A DNA stretch of 64,000 nucleotides, taken from Raphanus sativus (lineage: Eukaryota > Streptophyta > Magnoliopsida > Brassicales > Brassicaceae). The translations under genes were made by a program, and so were the position numbers. The DNA lies in contig NC_079519.1 in assembly GCF_000801105.2 (NCBI RefSeq), positions 14,491,547 through 14,555,546 of the forward strand. The letters run 5' to 3'. Under the pieces are notes generated by a model. It was not told the origin of the DNA, searched no databases, and saw only the letters and a list, made by a program, of their open reading frames with translations. Below, one piece after another: positions 22,406-32,562 of this stretch (position 1 is the first letter of the stretch; each line of letters begins with the position of its first letter).

Positions 22406-23355
22406 AAGTGTCAGATGAGACAGTTCTTGACGAGGAACAACCGATGGAATACGTCAATGCGATTGGTCTGTGCAACATGGAGCAGTTGTTACCTGTCAGC
22501 AAGGACTGTTCCCGCGTAGACGAAGCATTCACTGCAGTGATCCAGAAGCAGTACCCGAATCTTCCATGGTTTTCTGAGATTGCCAACTTCCTGGCAGCTG
22601 AGAAGGAACCTTTGAAGTTCATTGGGAATGAGAAGAGAAAATTTCTAAGGGAAGCGAAGCATTACTTCTGGGATGAGCCGTATCTATATCGGCAAGGCAA
22701 GGATGGGATCTTCAGGAGGTGTGTTCCAGAGGATGATATTCCAGGGATCCTTCACCACTGTCATGGTTCCTCTTATGCTGGTCACTTTGCCACCTTCAAA
22801 ACAGTTTCCAAGATTCTCCAAGCCGGTTTTTGGTGGTCCACTATGTTCAGAGATGCTCACGCTTTCATATAACGATGCAATTCATGCCAAAGGATGGGGA
22901 GTATAAGCAAGAGAAACAAGATGCCTCAGAACTACATCTTGGAAGTTGAAGTGTTCGACTGCTGGGGGATCGATTTCATGGGACCATTCCCGGTCTCTCA
23001 CAAGAACGAGTACATCTTGGTTGCTGTAGACTATGTCTCCAAGTGGGTAGAAGCAATTGCTAGTCCAACCAATGATGCACGAGTTGTAACCAAGATGTTC
23101 ACCTCCATCATCTTCCCAAGATTTGGAGTGCCTAGAGTGGTTATAAGCGATGGTGGAACTCACTTCATCAATAAGTTGTTCCAAGGATTGCTGAGCAAGA
23201 ATGGTGTGAAACACAAGGTTGCAACCGCCTATCATCCCCAAACAAGTGGTCAAGTGGAAGTTTCCAACAGAGAGATCAAGAGCATCCTGCAGAAGACTGT
23301 CAACACCACCCGCAAGGACTGGTGTTACCAATTGAAGAGTACGTGTGAAGGGTGA
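22406..23355 (+). pseudogene. A1 integrase region
   Basis: It reads VLDEEQPMEYVNAIG, then the zinc-binding HHCC set (HCHGSSYAGH...RCNSCQR) split by a TAA stop at 22870 that replaces an expected Gln codon. The catalytic core follows in the 22894-23355 frame with [13 protein letters not shown] (first Asp), VISDGGTHF (second Asp) and [11 protein letters not shown] (Glu). The sequence stops after KDWCYQLK at about 23336, before the C-terminal domain. The catalytic triad is intact but the protein is truncated. Confidence 0.92.
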
Positions 23356-23698
23356 GATTTCAGAGAAACCCATACTTCACTGCATGACACCCGCATCCTC
23401 CCATCCCATACCCTGTTAACACGGACGACATCGACCGACACCAACATGATGGAATCGATCGACAAAGACATCCAAACAGCGATCGACACCTGCCTATGAC
23501 TACTCATGTGCGGCTATCATACATTAATGTACACCGCTTGGATGCTACCCAATACCCATCTCAGACATCAACAAAACAAACTATAAACACCAATCAACAA
23601 CCTGCATATCCACCAAAACAAAGGAAATCGACCCCAACTAACCTCTCATTCATTGAGACTGTCGATCGGCGACACAGACCTAGTGTCGATCGATGATA
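23356..23698 (+). other. A2-type coding debris with TCGATCGA motifs
   Basis: A short open stretch (to the stop near 23696) has DRH/IDR-like content such as SFIETVDRRHRPSVDR. The DNA shows ATCGATCGACA-type blocks at about 23451, 23481 and 23685. It resembles the low-complexity parts of A2 ORFs, but no domain is present. Confidence 0.45.
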
Positions 23699-24862
23699 CT
23701 TGCTCATATTACCCTATAGCAATATTACTCTCATTAAAAGAGGTCAATTGTAGTATTTAGGGATCGAATCCACAAAGAGCTGAGGAATCAATAGATCTTA
23801 TCTTAACTAAGCTAGGTTGGAAATTTTTTAAAGCAATAAATAAAAGTAAAAAGGAAACTGGTTTGAGCAGGACAATTACTCAATGATGATTGATTTGGGT
23901 TAACAAGTATGATTTAAAGAGTTAGATCTAGGATTACTATTCAGGTTATCATGATTATAGAGGTATGACTACCTATATGAGATGCTTGCATGATATTAAA
24001 GAGCCCAACTAAGCAATAGCCCAACTGTCGTTGTGACTATCTAATCACTAGAACCGATGAAACACCTCCGTTGTGAAAATAGGTTAGAGCGTCGGTCGGT
24101 GTGCTGTCGCCGATGTCGATCGACATATGACCCGCGTCTATCGATCGATTACTCTATAGGAGTATCGATCCATGCGCTACTAGTAAGCTTTAAGAGTGTG
24201 GCTGAATACAGTTCACCAAGTAATCTACCCAGTCAGTTGTCGCTTCTTCCAGGTAAATTACTGGCTCAGAGAAGATAGATCCAAGGATTTGATCCACTTT
24301 AGTTCTCTAGCATTTCTGTAATCAGTAAACCTAAAACTGGTCTAGAAAGTGGTTAATGATAAGCAAAAATATCAATAAGATCATTGTCCTCTTCTTGACT
24401 CAATAAAAACTTTTTGAAAAACATTTTTAGAAGACTCAAAATAATAGATAATAATTAGTAATCCCCCAGACATAAATTATACTGTCCCTAGTGTAAAACA
24501 GTCGGAGTTTATAAAAGCCATAAATATAAGTAATGAATTTAACAAGTTAGAACGTTATACCTGACCGATACCATATCGATTGATGTAGATGAAAGAGTGT
24601 CGATCGTCGCGGATGTAGTGTAGTCGATCGATGTCGACTTGGTCGCTTCGGTCGATAGAGAAGGTAAACATCTACTTGGATCTTTTTTTAGACCTGCATA
24701 GAATAATGACGAGAATAAGTAGTATTCGTAGATAATAATAGTAGAAATACCTAATAGTGGGTTGCCTCCCACTCAGCGCTTTATTATAGTCATTTAGCTT
24801 GACTTTGGAGGTTGGATGACTTAGTTGTGGTAGGAGCAGTTGTTTGCTGGTGTGAAAATTAC
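23699..24862 (-). mobile_element. Minus-strand A2-like fragments (LTR end joined to 3' internal part)
   Basis: The left edge is the reverse complement of an LTR end (GGGTAATATGAGCAAGTATCA), with the usual lead-in of direct-repeat text about 'GATTCGATCCCTAAATACT'. By 24290-24500 the sequence matches the reverse complement of A2 3' internal DNA (58899-59100), including GTCTGGGGGATTACTAAT. At 24762-24780 it matches the GCTGAGTGGGAGGCAACC motif found at 57886-57903. The LTR start is missing between them, so the fragment is a deletion product. Confidence 0.6.
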
Positions 24863-26198
24863 CCAGTAGAGCTTACTCTCTCAAATAAGAGGTACAGCTG
24901 TAGTACTTAGGGATCGAATCACGAGGAGCTAGGGAACCAATTAAATAAAATCTACTAATCAATCCTAGGCAAGGTTGGTTTATATGATGCAAATAAAAAG
25001 TAACAATTCCTAAAATGAGCAAGATAGTTGCTCTAACTAACAATATGATGGGTTGTTTAAATGTGATAAAGAGTGCTAGACATAGGGTTTCTATTCAGGA
25101 ATGGAGATTATAATCTCTATAAATGCTTTAACAACTTGCTTGCATGATACTATAGATCTCAGCCGCTTAACTCAAGTGAAGTATCACTGGTTAAATTATC
25201 TAGATCTCTGGCCACACCTTTCGCATGATGACACAGAAAAAGAGTCGGTCGATATACTTTTGAGATATCGAGCAATACACCTTTCGAAGCGCCGATCGAT
25301 TCACCTGTCGGGATATCGATCGACGGCTTCTAGATCTGCCTAGGCGCGAGCCGGATATGACCACAAGGTCTCAAGGAGGAACTCTCGTTCTTCTCAACGG
25401 GAGACAGGTAAGCTCAAATGGATAATTCAAGATAATCAAAGATCCTAGTGATCTATGTTCTAGTTAGCTAATCTAAAACTAGCATAGGGTCCAATCCATT
25501 TGATGAGTATCACAACTTAGCAATTATAGTTTGGGGCTAATCCCACAAACCTATTTGAACTCTAGATCTAACAAGTAGACTACTCAGACATAGCTAAACA
25601 ATTCATAACAATAGATAGATGAAAGAATTGCATAGATAGAATAAAGTAGAAATACAAAAGGAGATGAGAAATCTCTCCAATCTCTCAAACACAAATAAAA
25701 CTCTAGTCTCTCTCTCACACTCTCTGCTTTGAGGGTTGTTAAAAGCTTGCTTCTTTCGAAGGTTGCCGTCAAAAGACACTTAGCAGGAATATTTAAGCAT
25801 TTCCATTAGGTTAAAAACTCGTCAGGGGCAATCTCGTAATTTGGTGAAGTCTTGGTGAAGTAGTCGGCTAAACCATTTCGTCCTCGATATCGATCAACAA
25901 CACTAGATGTGTATCGATCGATTATAATCTTATAGTACGCGGATCTTCTCAGCTACATCGATCGACGACTCAGGATGAGTATCGATCGATTATAATCGCA
26001 ATGTTGACTTCCGACTTAGTCTTGAATGGTCAACTCGGGTATATCATCTGTTGTACTCCAAAATGCTCCAAAAACATCACTTTCTCACAAAATGCTCCTG
26101 AACCTGAAAACATACTTAACATGCTAGAAAACAGATTAAATATATAATAAAATACTAGTATACCATGGTTAAAAACGGGTAAAATCTATGGTATATCA
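24863..26198 (-). repeat. A2 LTR (minus), end slightly truncated
   Basis: On the minus strand it starts TGATATACCATAG at 26198. It runs through sequence nearly identical to the split LTR at 32235-42101 and ends near GGGTAATTTTCACACC. The canonical last bases (GAGCACTATCA in the sister LTR) are missing. TCGATCGA-type motifs occur at about 25295, 25318, 25914, 25958 and 25983. It directly follows the gag stub at 26199 without any polypurine tract. Confidence 0.82.
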
Positions 26199-26590
26199 TT
26201 ACTCTTCTGACCACTGCCAAAAAAGTTTATGTTTCCACTCTGGTTTCCATATTTCTGAAATCCAGTACCTCCAATGTAGTTCACATCTTCCTCTGTATCA
26301 TCTTCTCTAGCCTCTCCTTCTTCAGCTGAGCAGACTGGCTGCCCCAGAAATGCATGTAAATCATCTATCTTGGCTCTGACTTCATTCATCTGGTCTTCCC
26401 CAATGGCTGCAACCGATTTCTTCTTGTCAGAGTCAGTGTTCTTGGTGCTGCTGCTGTTGGCTAGGTTCTCAATAAGTCTCACAGCCTCTATTGGATTCCT
26501 AGTGTTGAAGTTTCCCTCGCTAGCAGTATCAAGAGCCATCTGATACCTCAAGGCGATACCTCTGTAGAAAGTGCTTAGCAGCTGCACTTC
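26199..26590 (-). pseudogene. A2 minus element gag, 3' part
   Basis: After the CACTA insertion the gag resumes as VQLLSTFYRGIALRYQMALDT, then the Athila gag continuation EAVRLIENLANSS and a Cys-Ser-Ala-rich tail ending GNINFFGSGQKSND. The frame runs straight into the LTR at 26198, where the stop is found. So protease and pol were deleted or never present between gag and LTR. Confidence 0.82.
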
Positions 26591-26800
26591 CACTACAGGA
26601 AATGTGGGTAGTAATAGCGGACGAAAAACGCTATCATTCTCTTTTAATAGCGTTTCCTTGGACGCTCTGACATCGCCCGTTACAATAGGTCCGACCCTTT
26701 TAATAGCGATTTTCGGTTGTGCTATTATTAAGTTTATAACAATAGCGCTTTTGTTGTCGCAATTGTTAATATTTATAATAACGTTTAACAAATGTTATTA
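26591..26800 (+). repeat. CACTA left TIR and subterminal repeats
   Basis: The 16-bp TIR is followed by AATAGCG-type words at about 26613, 26645, 26701 and 26742. Related words in inverse form are on the right side (31129-31230). Such clustered subterminal words are normally the transposase binding sites of CACTA elements. Confidence 0.85.
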
Positions 26801-27380
26801 AAAATAATAATTTGATTTTTCTCAGTAGCAAAGATAGCAAATGTTTCGTGTTATTAATTAGTTTTTTTAATTATCCAAAAATTAATTAATAGTAATTAGT
26901 GAATTGATTTTTTTAATAATTAATTCGAAAATATGAAATAAAAACAATTTAAATTATTAAAAATCCAAAAACAATATAATTATTTAAATCCCATAACACA
27001 ACATTATCACATTCATACAAACCATAAAACATTTTTCCTTCTTTACACTACGAAATATTGGTATAATTAAAAACTAACTAAAACACATTAAACCAAAAAC
27101 CTAATTAACACTAAACCTAAGTAGTCGCCTTCCTCAAGCTCCTTGTTTCTCTTTGGCCTTCCTCATGATTCATCTGTTTATTCCACCTTCCTCAAAGTCT
27201 GTATGCATCCTCCACCTTCATCAAGTTTTCTGCAGTATCTGAAAAGCATACAAAACAAGTGTTGCTAATCCGTACAAGATTAACAAACAAGATAACTCAT
27301 CTCAACATACATACTAACACGATTGTGCTTAAGTCTGCCGTATAGAGTAACGTTTTAGCTATAACCCTTCAAAGACAATG
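26801..27380. other. AT-rich CACTA internal DNA
   Basis: No coding signal was found. The first half is extremely A/T-rich. The segment 27120-27240 repeats the words CTTCCTCA and TCCACCTTC several times and looks like host UTR-type sequence, possibly next to the captured exon at 27460-27570. Confidence 0.4.
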
Positions 27381-27389
27381 AATCACAAG

Positions 27390-27433
27390 AGATATAAGCA
27401 AAACTCTGAGAAGAAGAAAGTCTCAGACTTTAC
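27390..27433. repeat. Direct repeat inside CACTA, copy 1
   Basis: A 42-44 bp segment with AAGCAAAACTC and GAAGAAGAAAGTCTCAG recurs at 27926-27968 with only a few changes. It borders the captured exon on its 3' side. It suggests a local duplication around a captured segment. Confidence 0.8.
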
Positions 27434-27462
27434 TGTCACAATACCTTCAAAGGCTGCACTTG

Positions 27463-27571
27463 GCATTCCAGTGAGAGACTGCAACATTCGTGTATGTTGA
27501 TCATCATTGCCTTGATCTGCATCATTCTTGCTGTATACATCATCTTCTGACTCAACGTTTTCATCCTTCAT
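27463..27571 (-). pseudogene. Captured exon, possibly from a Utp14-like nucleolar protein gene
   Basis: The minus-strand frame reads DENVESEDDVYSKNDADQ followed by HTRMLQSLTGMPSAAFEG and then a GT donor-like site. The acidic run followed by RMLQ-TGMP-AFEG resembles, from memory, the N-terminal region of plant U3-associated Utp14 proteins. I could not check this. The exon is bordered by intron-like sequence on both sides and is certainly only a fragment of whatever gene it came from. Confidence 0.4.
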
Positions 27572-27925
27572 TGTTGATAAAGACAATTAACCAATAAGCA
27601 GCATATACCAAAGGACAGAACTAGATTTAAAGTACTAATTTCGAATACAAGAGATATTCCAAATAAAACAAGAACTCATCTAAACTTCCAAGAGTAAGAA
27701 AACCCCTAAACTTATGTTCAAACCTTTCAGACCAAACAAATCTTCTCTATTGTAATAATAATAATATATTGCAATTCATACAGTGACGACAGTAGTAACA
27801 AAAGAGACAACACAAACAAAATAAGGAACTCGTCCACCTCAATCATTTAGAGAAGCAAGTTGCGTTGTAGGTTGTAGCTAAGTACTAAATTTTCCGACAA
27901 AATATACCCCAGATGAAAAGCAGCA

Positions 27926-27968
27926 GAGATAAGCAAAACTCAGAGAAGAAGAAAGTCTCAGTCTTTAC
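27926..27968. repeat. Direct repeat inside CACTA, copy 2
   Basis: This is the second copy of the segment at 27390-27433. It leads into a GGTGGT-rich stretch (28030-28120) whose reverse strand codes His/Pro-rich text and may be the edge of another captured exon. Confidence 0.75.
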
Positions 27969-28152
27969 GATCTGAGATAAGTAAATGACGGTGTTTGTGG
28001 CGACTCCGGTGAAGACGGATCTGAGAAGCGATGGTGGTGGTGGCGAGCGATGGGGGATGGGAGAGATGGCGATGGTGGTGGTGGTAACGAGCGATGGTGG
28101 TGGTGATGATGGTGACGACCGGCCGTTGCGTCTTCTCCGTTCTCTACCATCT

Positions 28153-28155
<3 letters not shown>

Positions 28156-28237
<82 letters not shown>
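28156..28237. repeat. (CT)n microsatellite
   Basis: An uninterrupted CT dinucleotide tract of about 40 units. The ORFs across it (Ser-Leu or Arg-Glu repeats) are artefacts. Confidence 0.97.
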
Positions 28238-28239
<2 letters not shown>

Positions 28240-29440
28240 CTTCTCTGGGACGACTCGTAGATCTGAAAAGATAGTAAAAATGAATAAATGAATAATTAAG
28301 ATCAACCGTCGATTCAATGTCAATCCAAGGGTGCAGATGGGTGATCAATGTCATAACCATAACTGACCAATAGAAATAAAGGACGAGGATTGATACAGAA
28401 ATGATTTTGGGCCTTTGATTCAAATCAATCAATGGTTCAGAAAAAAACACAATATAAATTCTCTTTTATTTATTTATAGCTATTACAAAAAATTATCTTA
28501 GCTTTAAATACTGTGATATAATAATTTAAAATATGAAATCTAAATTTTTATTTGAAATTTTAGTTAATTTACGGACTTATATTTTATTTAAAAATTAAGA
28601 TTTAATGTTATGATATATGTTAAAGTGAGATATGTGGTTTAGGGGTTAGGGTTAAGATGTATGATTAGATGTATGATTTTATTTTTATAATATACTTGGA
28701 GTTTTGATTTAAAGTTTCTATTATAAATTAGTTAAGATTGGATTTGTGATTTTGTATGTAGAGTTTAATTTTAGGGTATAGGGTATTATAGATATAGAGT
28801 GTAGATTTAGGATTTAGTGTTTGAGGTTTAGAATTTAAATTTAAAATTAGATTTTTAAAATGGATAAACTTTGACTTTAAGTTTAAGATTGGATTGAAGT
28901 TTTGATCAAGTTTATGTTTAGTGTATAAAAACCATGTTTAGGGTTTAGGGTAACAATGTTTAGGGTTTTGATCTATTTTTGTAACATAACTTTCATGATA
29001 TATATACACGTTTCAAATATGTTTTACATGTTTTGGTGTACTATTCATCTTAGTAAACCACTATACTCACATTGATGCTACTTGGGCTTCTTAATTCTTA
29101 TTAGTAAAAATCGTACTTTAATTGTCTGATTAATGGTGTTAATCATCCTCATCTTGTCTCAATCCTAAAAACGTATTTCCTTAGAAAATACAATAATTAT
29201 GCAAATGATTTGACCATTATTAGATTTGTCTACAAGTAGGCGTGATATACAAACATACTTTAGGTTATATAACTTAAACTACCGATATTGTTAATTCCAT
29301 CATTTAGAAAATGATGCAAGCAAATGTAACTAACAGTAGAAAAACACCACACAAAGAAACCATTACAATACAATGATTTTGTTAATACAAGCATACACCA
29401 AAAAGAAAAATTGGTTCATGTAGAGATGTTGTTCATTTGG
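28240..29440. other. AT-rich CACTA internal DNA with telomere-like words
   Basis: No gene was seen. Between about 28630 and 28975 the words TTTAGGG, TTAGGG and GGTTTAG recur in degenerate spacing, as is common in plant intergenic DNA. There is no uninterrupted telomere array. The rest is A/T-rich and unremarkable. Confidence 0.5.
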
Positions 29441-29445
29441 TAGAC

Positions 29446-30162
29446 TTAAGCAGACGTTTTCTGAGAAACTGAAAAGCTTCCAGGGTTGATAGTAATGCTC
29501 TCTGTGCAGTTATCTGTTTTGTATATTCCCACCAATCTATCTGCTAGCTCAAACATGTTGTTCCTCAGACTGCACCATGTTTCACATATTAGATCTCAAA
29601 ACATCTTTTACATCAGGTTCCAGAGTGTGAAAAAAACTGATTTATCTCATGTCAATTGGAATAAAGTAGGACACTGGACTGACCTGATGATAATGAACTG
29701 AGCATCTTTAGTACGGTCCTTCACATAGTGTCCAACGATTGATACATTCTTGAAATCTAGTGAGAGAAAAAAAAATGAGTTAAACTTTCATTCACAAGTT
29801 AACTGAGTTTGCAGATAATATTACAATGGAGGAATGGAAGTGTTACCAAGAGCAGCGTCGATTTCGTCCATGACGTATAGTGGTGTAGGCTTGTAGTGAT
29901 GGAGTGCAAAGACTAGTGCGAGTGAGCTAAGTGTCTGCAAGTAAAAGATAGAGAAGTCATTTAAAAGAGTTGAAGACAGGCTGGTGAGATGAAGTGTAAA
30001 GATATGAATTGCTGTTTTCTCAAAGACCTTTTCACCACCGGACAAGTTTGCAATGTTCTTCCAGCTCTTCTTAGGAGGTCTCACACTGAACACCACACCT
30101 TCTGAGAAAGGGTCCAGCGAGTCCACAAGCTCGAGCTCTGCATCACCTCCTAAAGTGATCAT
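29446..30162 (-). pseudogene. SMC4: Captured 3' exons of SMC4 (condensin subunit CAP-C)
   Basis: Four minus-strand exons follow each other with consensus splice sites. Exon 30028-30162 has MITLGGDAELELVDSLDPFS and the ABC signature LSGGEK. Exon 29847-29934 has TLSSLALVFALHHYKPTPLY and the Walker B MDEIDAAL. Exon 29684-29756 has DFKNVSIVGHYVKDRTKDAQ. Exon 29446-29569 has LRNNMFELADRLVGIYKTDN and ends at a natural-looking TAA. Frame and splice phases are preserved. A possible remnant of the preceding exon (LKLKEMY) is near 30300. This is the C-terminal ATPase half-domain of SMC4. Without the N-terminal half, hinge and coils it cannot be a functional condensin subunit, so it is a transduplicated fragment. 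Confidence 0.9.
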
Positions 30163-30184
30163 CTGCAGCATAATACTTGTATAA

Positions 30185-31039
30185 TTAATCAGTAGAAATA
30201 GATAAGATGTATAAGATACGCGGAGAAAAGAAAAGATTTAAGCTCAAGTTGTAATGTTTGCAAAGCAAGTCACAATTCATAGACAGATACATTTCTTTCA
30301 GTTTTAAACAATTTTTCACAACCGTTAATCTCTTCCTGTTCATTTCTAGCATTCGTCTCTCGAGATATCCATCTCCCACAATCTACAACCATTAGCACTT
30401 TCAACCTTCAGAAAACCACAATTGGATGAACAAAAAATCAACTTTGTGAGTTCCAGATACAGAACTTTTTTGGTCCTATCAATCTAGCATAAACAATGAA
30501 TAATAAGGGAACATACACAAAAAGAAGTAAGAATCAAGAGGAAGTAATATTAACCATACTGATTAAGGATCATTTGAACAGCAATCCTCTTCACTCTAGA
30601 ACCAGCTGGAAACCACACCATTTTCAAGCTTTCAACTGTGAACGCCTGATGAAAAAAACGAAAGTAAACGCAACGTTAATCCTCCAAGAAAAGATAAAGG
30701 AGAAGTCTTTTTGGCTGAGAATCATATTCGACAGATCGGGATGAGGTAAGATTCGAAACCCAACAAAGAGATAGAGAGAGAGAGGATCGAAACATGGTGT
30801 GGTGGTGGTGGTTGGACGGCGAGCGTGACATCAAAAGAAGGAGGAGGAGGATTTGTCAAAATACAGAGAAGCTGCTCGGTCGATTCTTCTCCCATCGGCT
30901 GATTCCTTCTCCTTTTTTTTAAACACAAACATCGGCTGATTTCTCATAATGTGACAGAGGAGAGTATTGATTTTTTTTTGTGTGCATAAAGCCTGGTCAA
31001 AGATTAAAATATTTTTGACTAAAATTTGAGATATTTAAC
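30185..31039 (-). other. CACTA internal DNA upstream of SMC4 exons; possible further captured exons
   Basis: A minus-strand stretch near 30285-30379 reads ...KRLTVVKNCLKLKEMY and may be a decayed upstream SMC4 exon. Near 30560-30645 an exon-like reading (FTVESLKMVWFPAGSRVKRI) lies between possible splice sites, and I do not recognise it. A Pro-rich reading at 30780-30928 follows a start codon. None is supported well enough to name. Confidence 0.4.
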
Positions 31040-31247
31040 ATTTACCATAGCGTTTAATTTTAAATCTGAAATAGTAAGGCGCCTACACTTAGTAAAGTAC
31101 GCGGCTAATAAAATTTATTTCCCGCGATACCAACTATAGCGTTTTAAATTTATAAATGCTATTAAAAAAGTCGGTGCTAGTATACAATAGCATAATTGTC
31201 AAAAACGCTATAATCGGATGCTATTAATACTCACATTTCCTGTAGTG
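31040..31247 (-). repeat. CACTA right TIR and subterminal repeats
   Basis: It ends CACATTTCCTGTAGTG. The adjacent DNA contains CGCTAT or GCTATT words at about 31164, 31206 and 31220. It mirrors the left end with moderate divergence beyond the 16-bp perfect TIR. Confidence 0.85.
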
Positions 31248-32122
31248 TTCATTGAATCCATGGTGTGGACAGTCTCGCTGGAAGAACTTAAATCTGATCC
31301 ACGCGTCTTTAAAAGTCTCACTAGGCTTTTGTGCGAAAGTGGCGATTTTGCTCCTCAAGTCTTCAGCGCGTGCCTCATCAAAGAAATTACGCAGGAAGGT
31401 GTTTTTTGATGTCGGCCCAGGATATCAGTGATCCTGTAGGTAGCTGCTTGAGCCAGTGCGAAGCTTCTCCAATCAGTAAGTATTTGAAGAGCTTGCAAAG
31501 TAGGTAGTCCTCAGGGACTCCATCGGTACGATTATCAGCGATAAGATCCTCGAACCTCTTCAGATGGTCCATAGGATGCTCGTGTGATACCCAGAATAAG
31601 GTATCTGAGACACGAGAGAGTAGTACTGAGGCTTGAGCTCGAAGTTCGGCTTCTGAATCTCTGGAAGTCGAATAGCTGATCTGTTGGTGTAGTACTCGGC
31701 TGGACGATTGTAGTCTGCCAACGATCGTGTTTGAGCTTCTCCTGTAGCCTCAGCTTCAGGCTCAGGGATTATGTTTCCCTGTGCATCTAGCTTCTGACCT
31801 GTTGCATTACGCAGATGACCATCTTGGTCATACAGGTTTCCATTCTCGCCCTGCGTGAGGATAACAATCGCGACCATGCTTCGCGGTATATTATCGATCG
31901 ATGTACGGTGAGTAGTATCGAACGATGTGGATCGGCGAACGGTATCGGTCGACGGTGCTGTCTGAGCGTCGTCGACGGTTGAATGTGAGTATCAGTCGAC
32001 GGTACTGCGGTTCTCTCGATCGATGCGGAGCGTATGTCTTTGCGGATTGAGCGTTCCAAGTGTGCAGGATCGTCTGAGAATAATAGTTGATTTCCCCTGT
32101 TGCTTCTGGTACTGCTGGGCAT
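31248..32122 (-). pseudogene. A2 minus element gag, 5' part
   Basis: It begins at the ATG at 32122, just after a TCTTTTCAG acceptor-like site (MPSSTRSNRGNQLLFSDDP). A TCGATCGA-rich stretch follows, then a frame change near 31877 to GENGNLYDQDGHLRNATGQK and LADYNRPAEYYTNRSA, then the gag core (DHLKRFEDLIADNRTDGVPE, FKYLLIGEASHWLKQLPTGS). Several frameshifts are present. The CACTA element interrupts it at 31248, and it continues at 26590. It is homologous to the second gag-like domain of the A2 array ORF. Confidence 0.8.
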
Positions 32123-32213
32123 GTACCTGAAAAGACAAGAAAATTTTTAATCAAAAAGGGGGTAAAAGAAAAACCTAAGATTAATAAGATTAAATTTAAT
32201 GGCGATCAAAGCT

Positions 32214-32230
32214 CCCCAGCAACGGCGCCA
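32214..32230 (-). other. PBS of A2 minus element
   Basis: The minus-strand TGGCGCCGTTGCTGGGG lies four bases from the LTR edge and differs at one base from the tRNA-Asp-type site at 54329. It shows that the LTR to its right is the 5' LTR of a minus-strand element. Confidence 0.85.
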
Positions 32231-32322
32231 AATTTGATAGTGCTCAAATTACGCAGTAGAGCTTACTCTCTCAAATAAGAGGTACAGCTGTAGTACTTAG
32301 GGATCAAATCACGAGGAGCTAG

Positions 32323-32327
32323 GGAAC
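32323..32327. repeat. Target-site duplication GGAAC, left copy
   Basis: GGAAC precedes the T1 LTR and recurs at 40855-40859. The uninterrupted target (AGGGAACCAATTAAAT) is preserved in the sister LTR near 24930, which confirms the insertion point. Confidence 0.97.
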
Positions 32328-32562
32328 TGTTGGGGTCAAAATCGGTCAAGACGAAATCGATGTCCGAAAGTCTCGGAAAAACATGAAAGATGTTAGAGCA
32401 ACCTCGAGAGACTAATTGGTAATCGAGAAACCTTGGAAAAATATTTCGAGATTAATCATCTTGAAATCAACGGCTAGAAACGTTTTCTACACGAGGAAAA
32501 ACCTACGGAAAACTAAAAACGCAAAAACACGCACAAGCCGAAGAAACCGAGCAGCCGACTCC

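Larger units (their letters stand above)
15524..23355 (+). mobile_element. A1 Athila-like Ty3/gypsy element, 3' truncated
   Basis: The order is 5' LTR, PBS, gag, protease, RT, RNase H, integrase, which is the Ty3/gypsy order. Protease DLGSS and RT FIDD motifs fit the Athila lineage. It ends within the integrase C-terminal region at about 23355 and has no 3' LTR. It carries several frameshifts and six in-frame stops, plus a solo LTR inserted between RNase H and integrase. It interrupts the T3 aORF region on the left, at 15523/15524. Confidence 0.9.
26591..31247. mobile_element. Non-autonomous CACTA (En/Spm-type) DNA transposon with captured gene fragments
   Basis: The ends are CACTACAGGAAATGTG and its exact inverted copy (16 bp), flanked by the 3-bp duplication TTC (26588-26590 and 31248-31250), the hallmark size for CACTA elements. 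Subterminal AATAGCG/CGCTATT motifs recur many times in the outer 200 bp at both ends. Total length is 4657 bp. No transposase was recognised. It is inserted in the A2 gag, whose reading resumes correctly across the excised position. It carries the last exons of SMC4 and probably other host exons. Confidence 0.95.

Noticed and set aside
27985..28450. Ser-Leu and Arg-Glu repeat ORFs over the CT tract
   Set aside because: Pure microsatellite translation.
28620..28980. Interstitial telomere array
   Set aside because: TTTAGGG words are scattered and degenerate. No run of consecutive exact units exists.
29446..30162. A functional SMC4 gene
   Set aside because: Only the C-terminal exons are present and they lie inside a CACTA element with TIRs and TSD. 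The N-terminal ATPase half, coils and hinge are missing.
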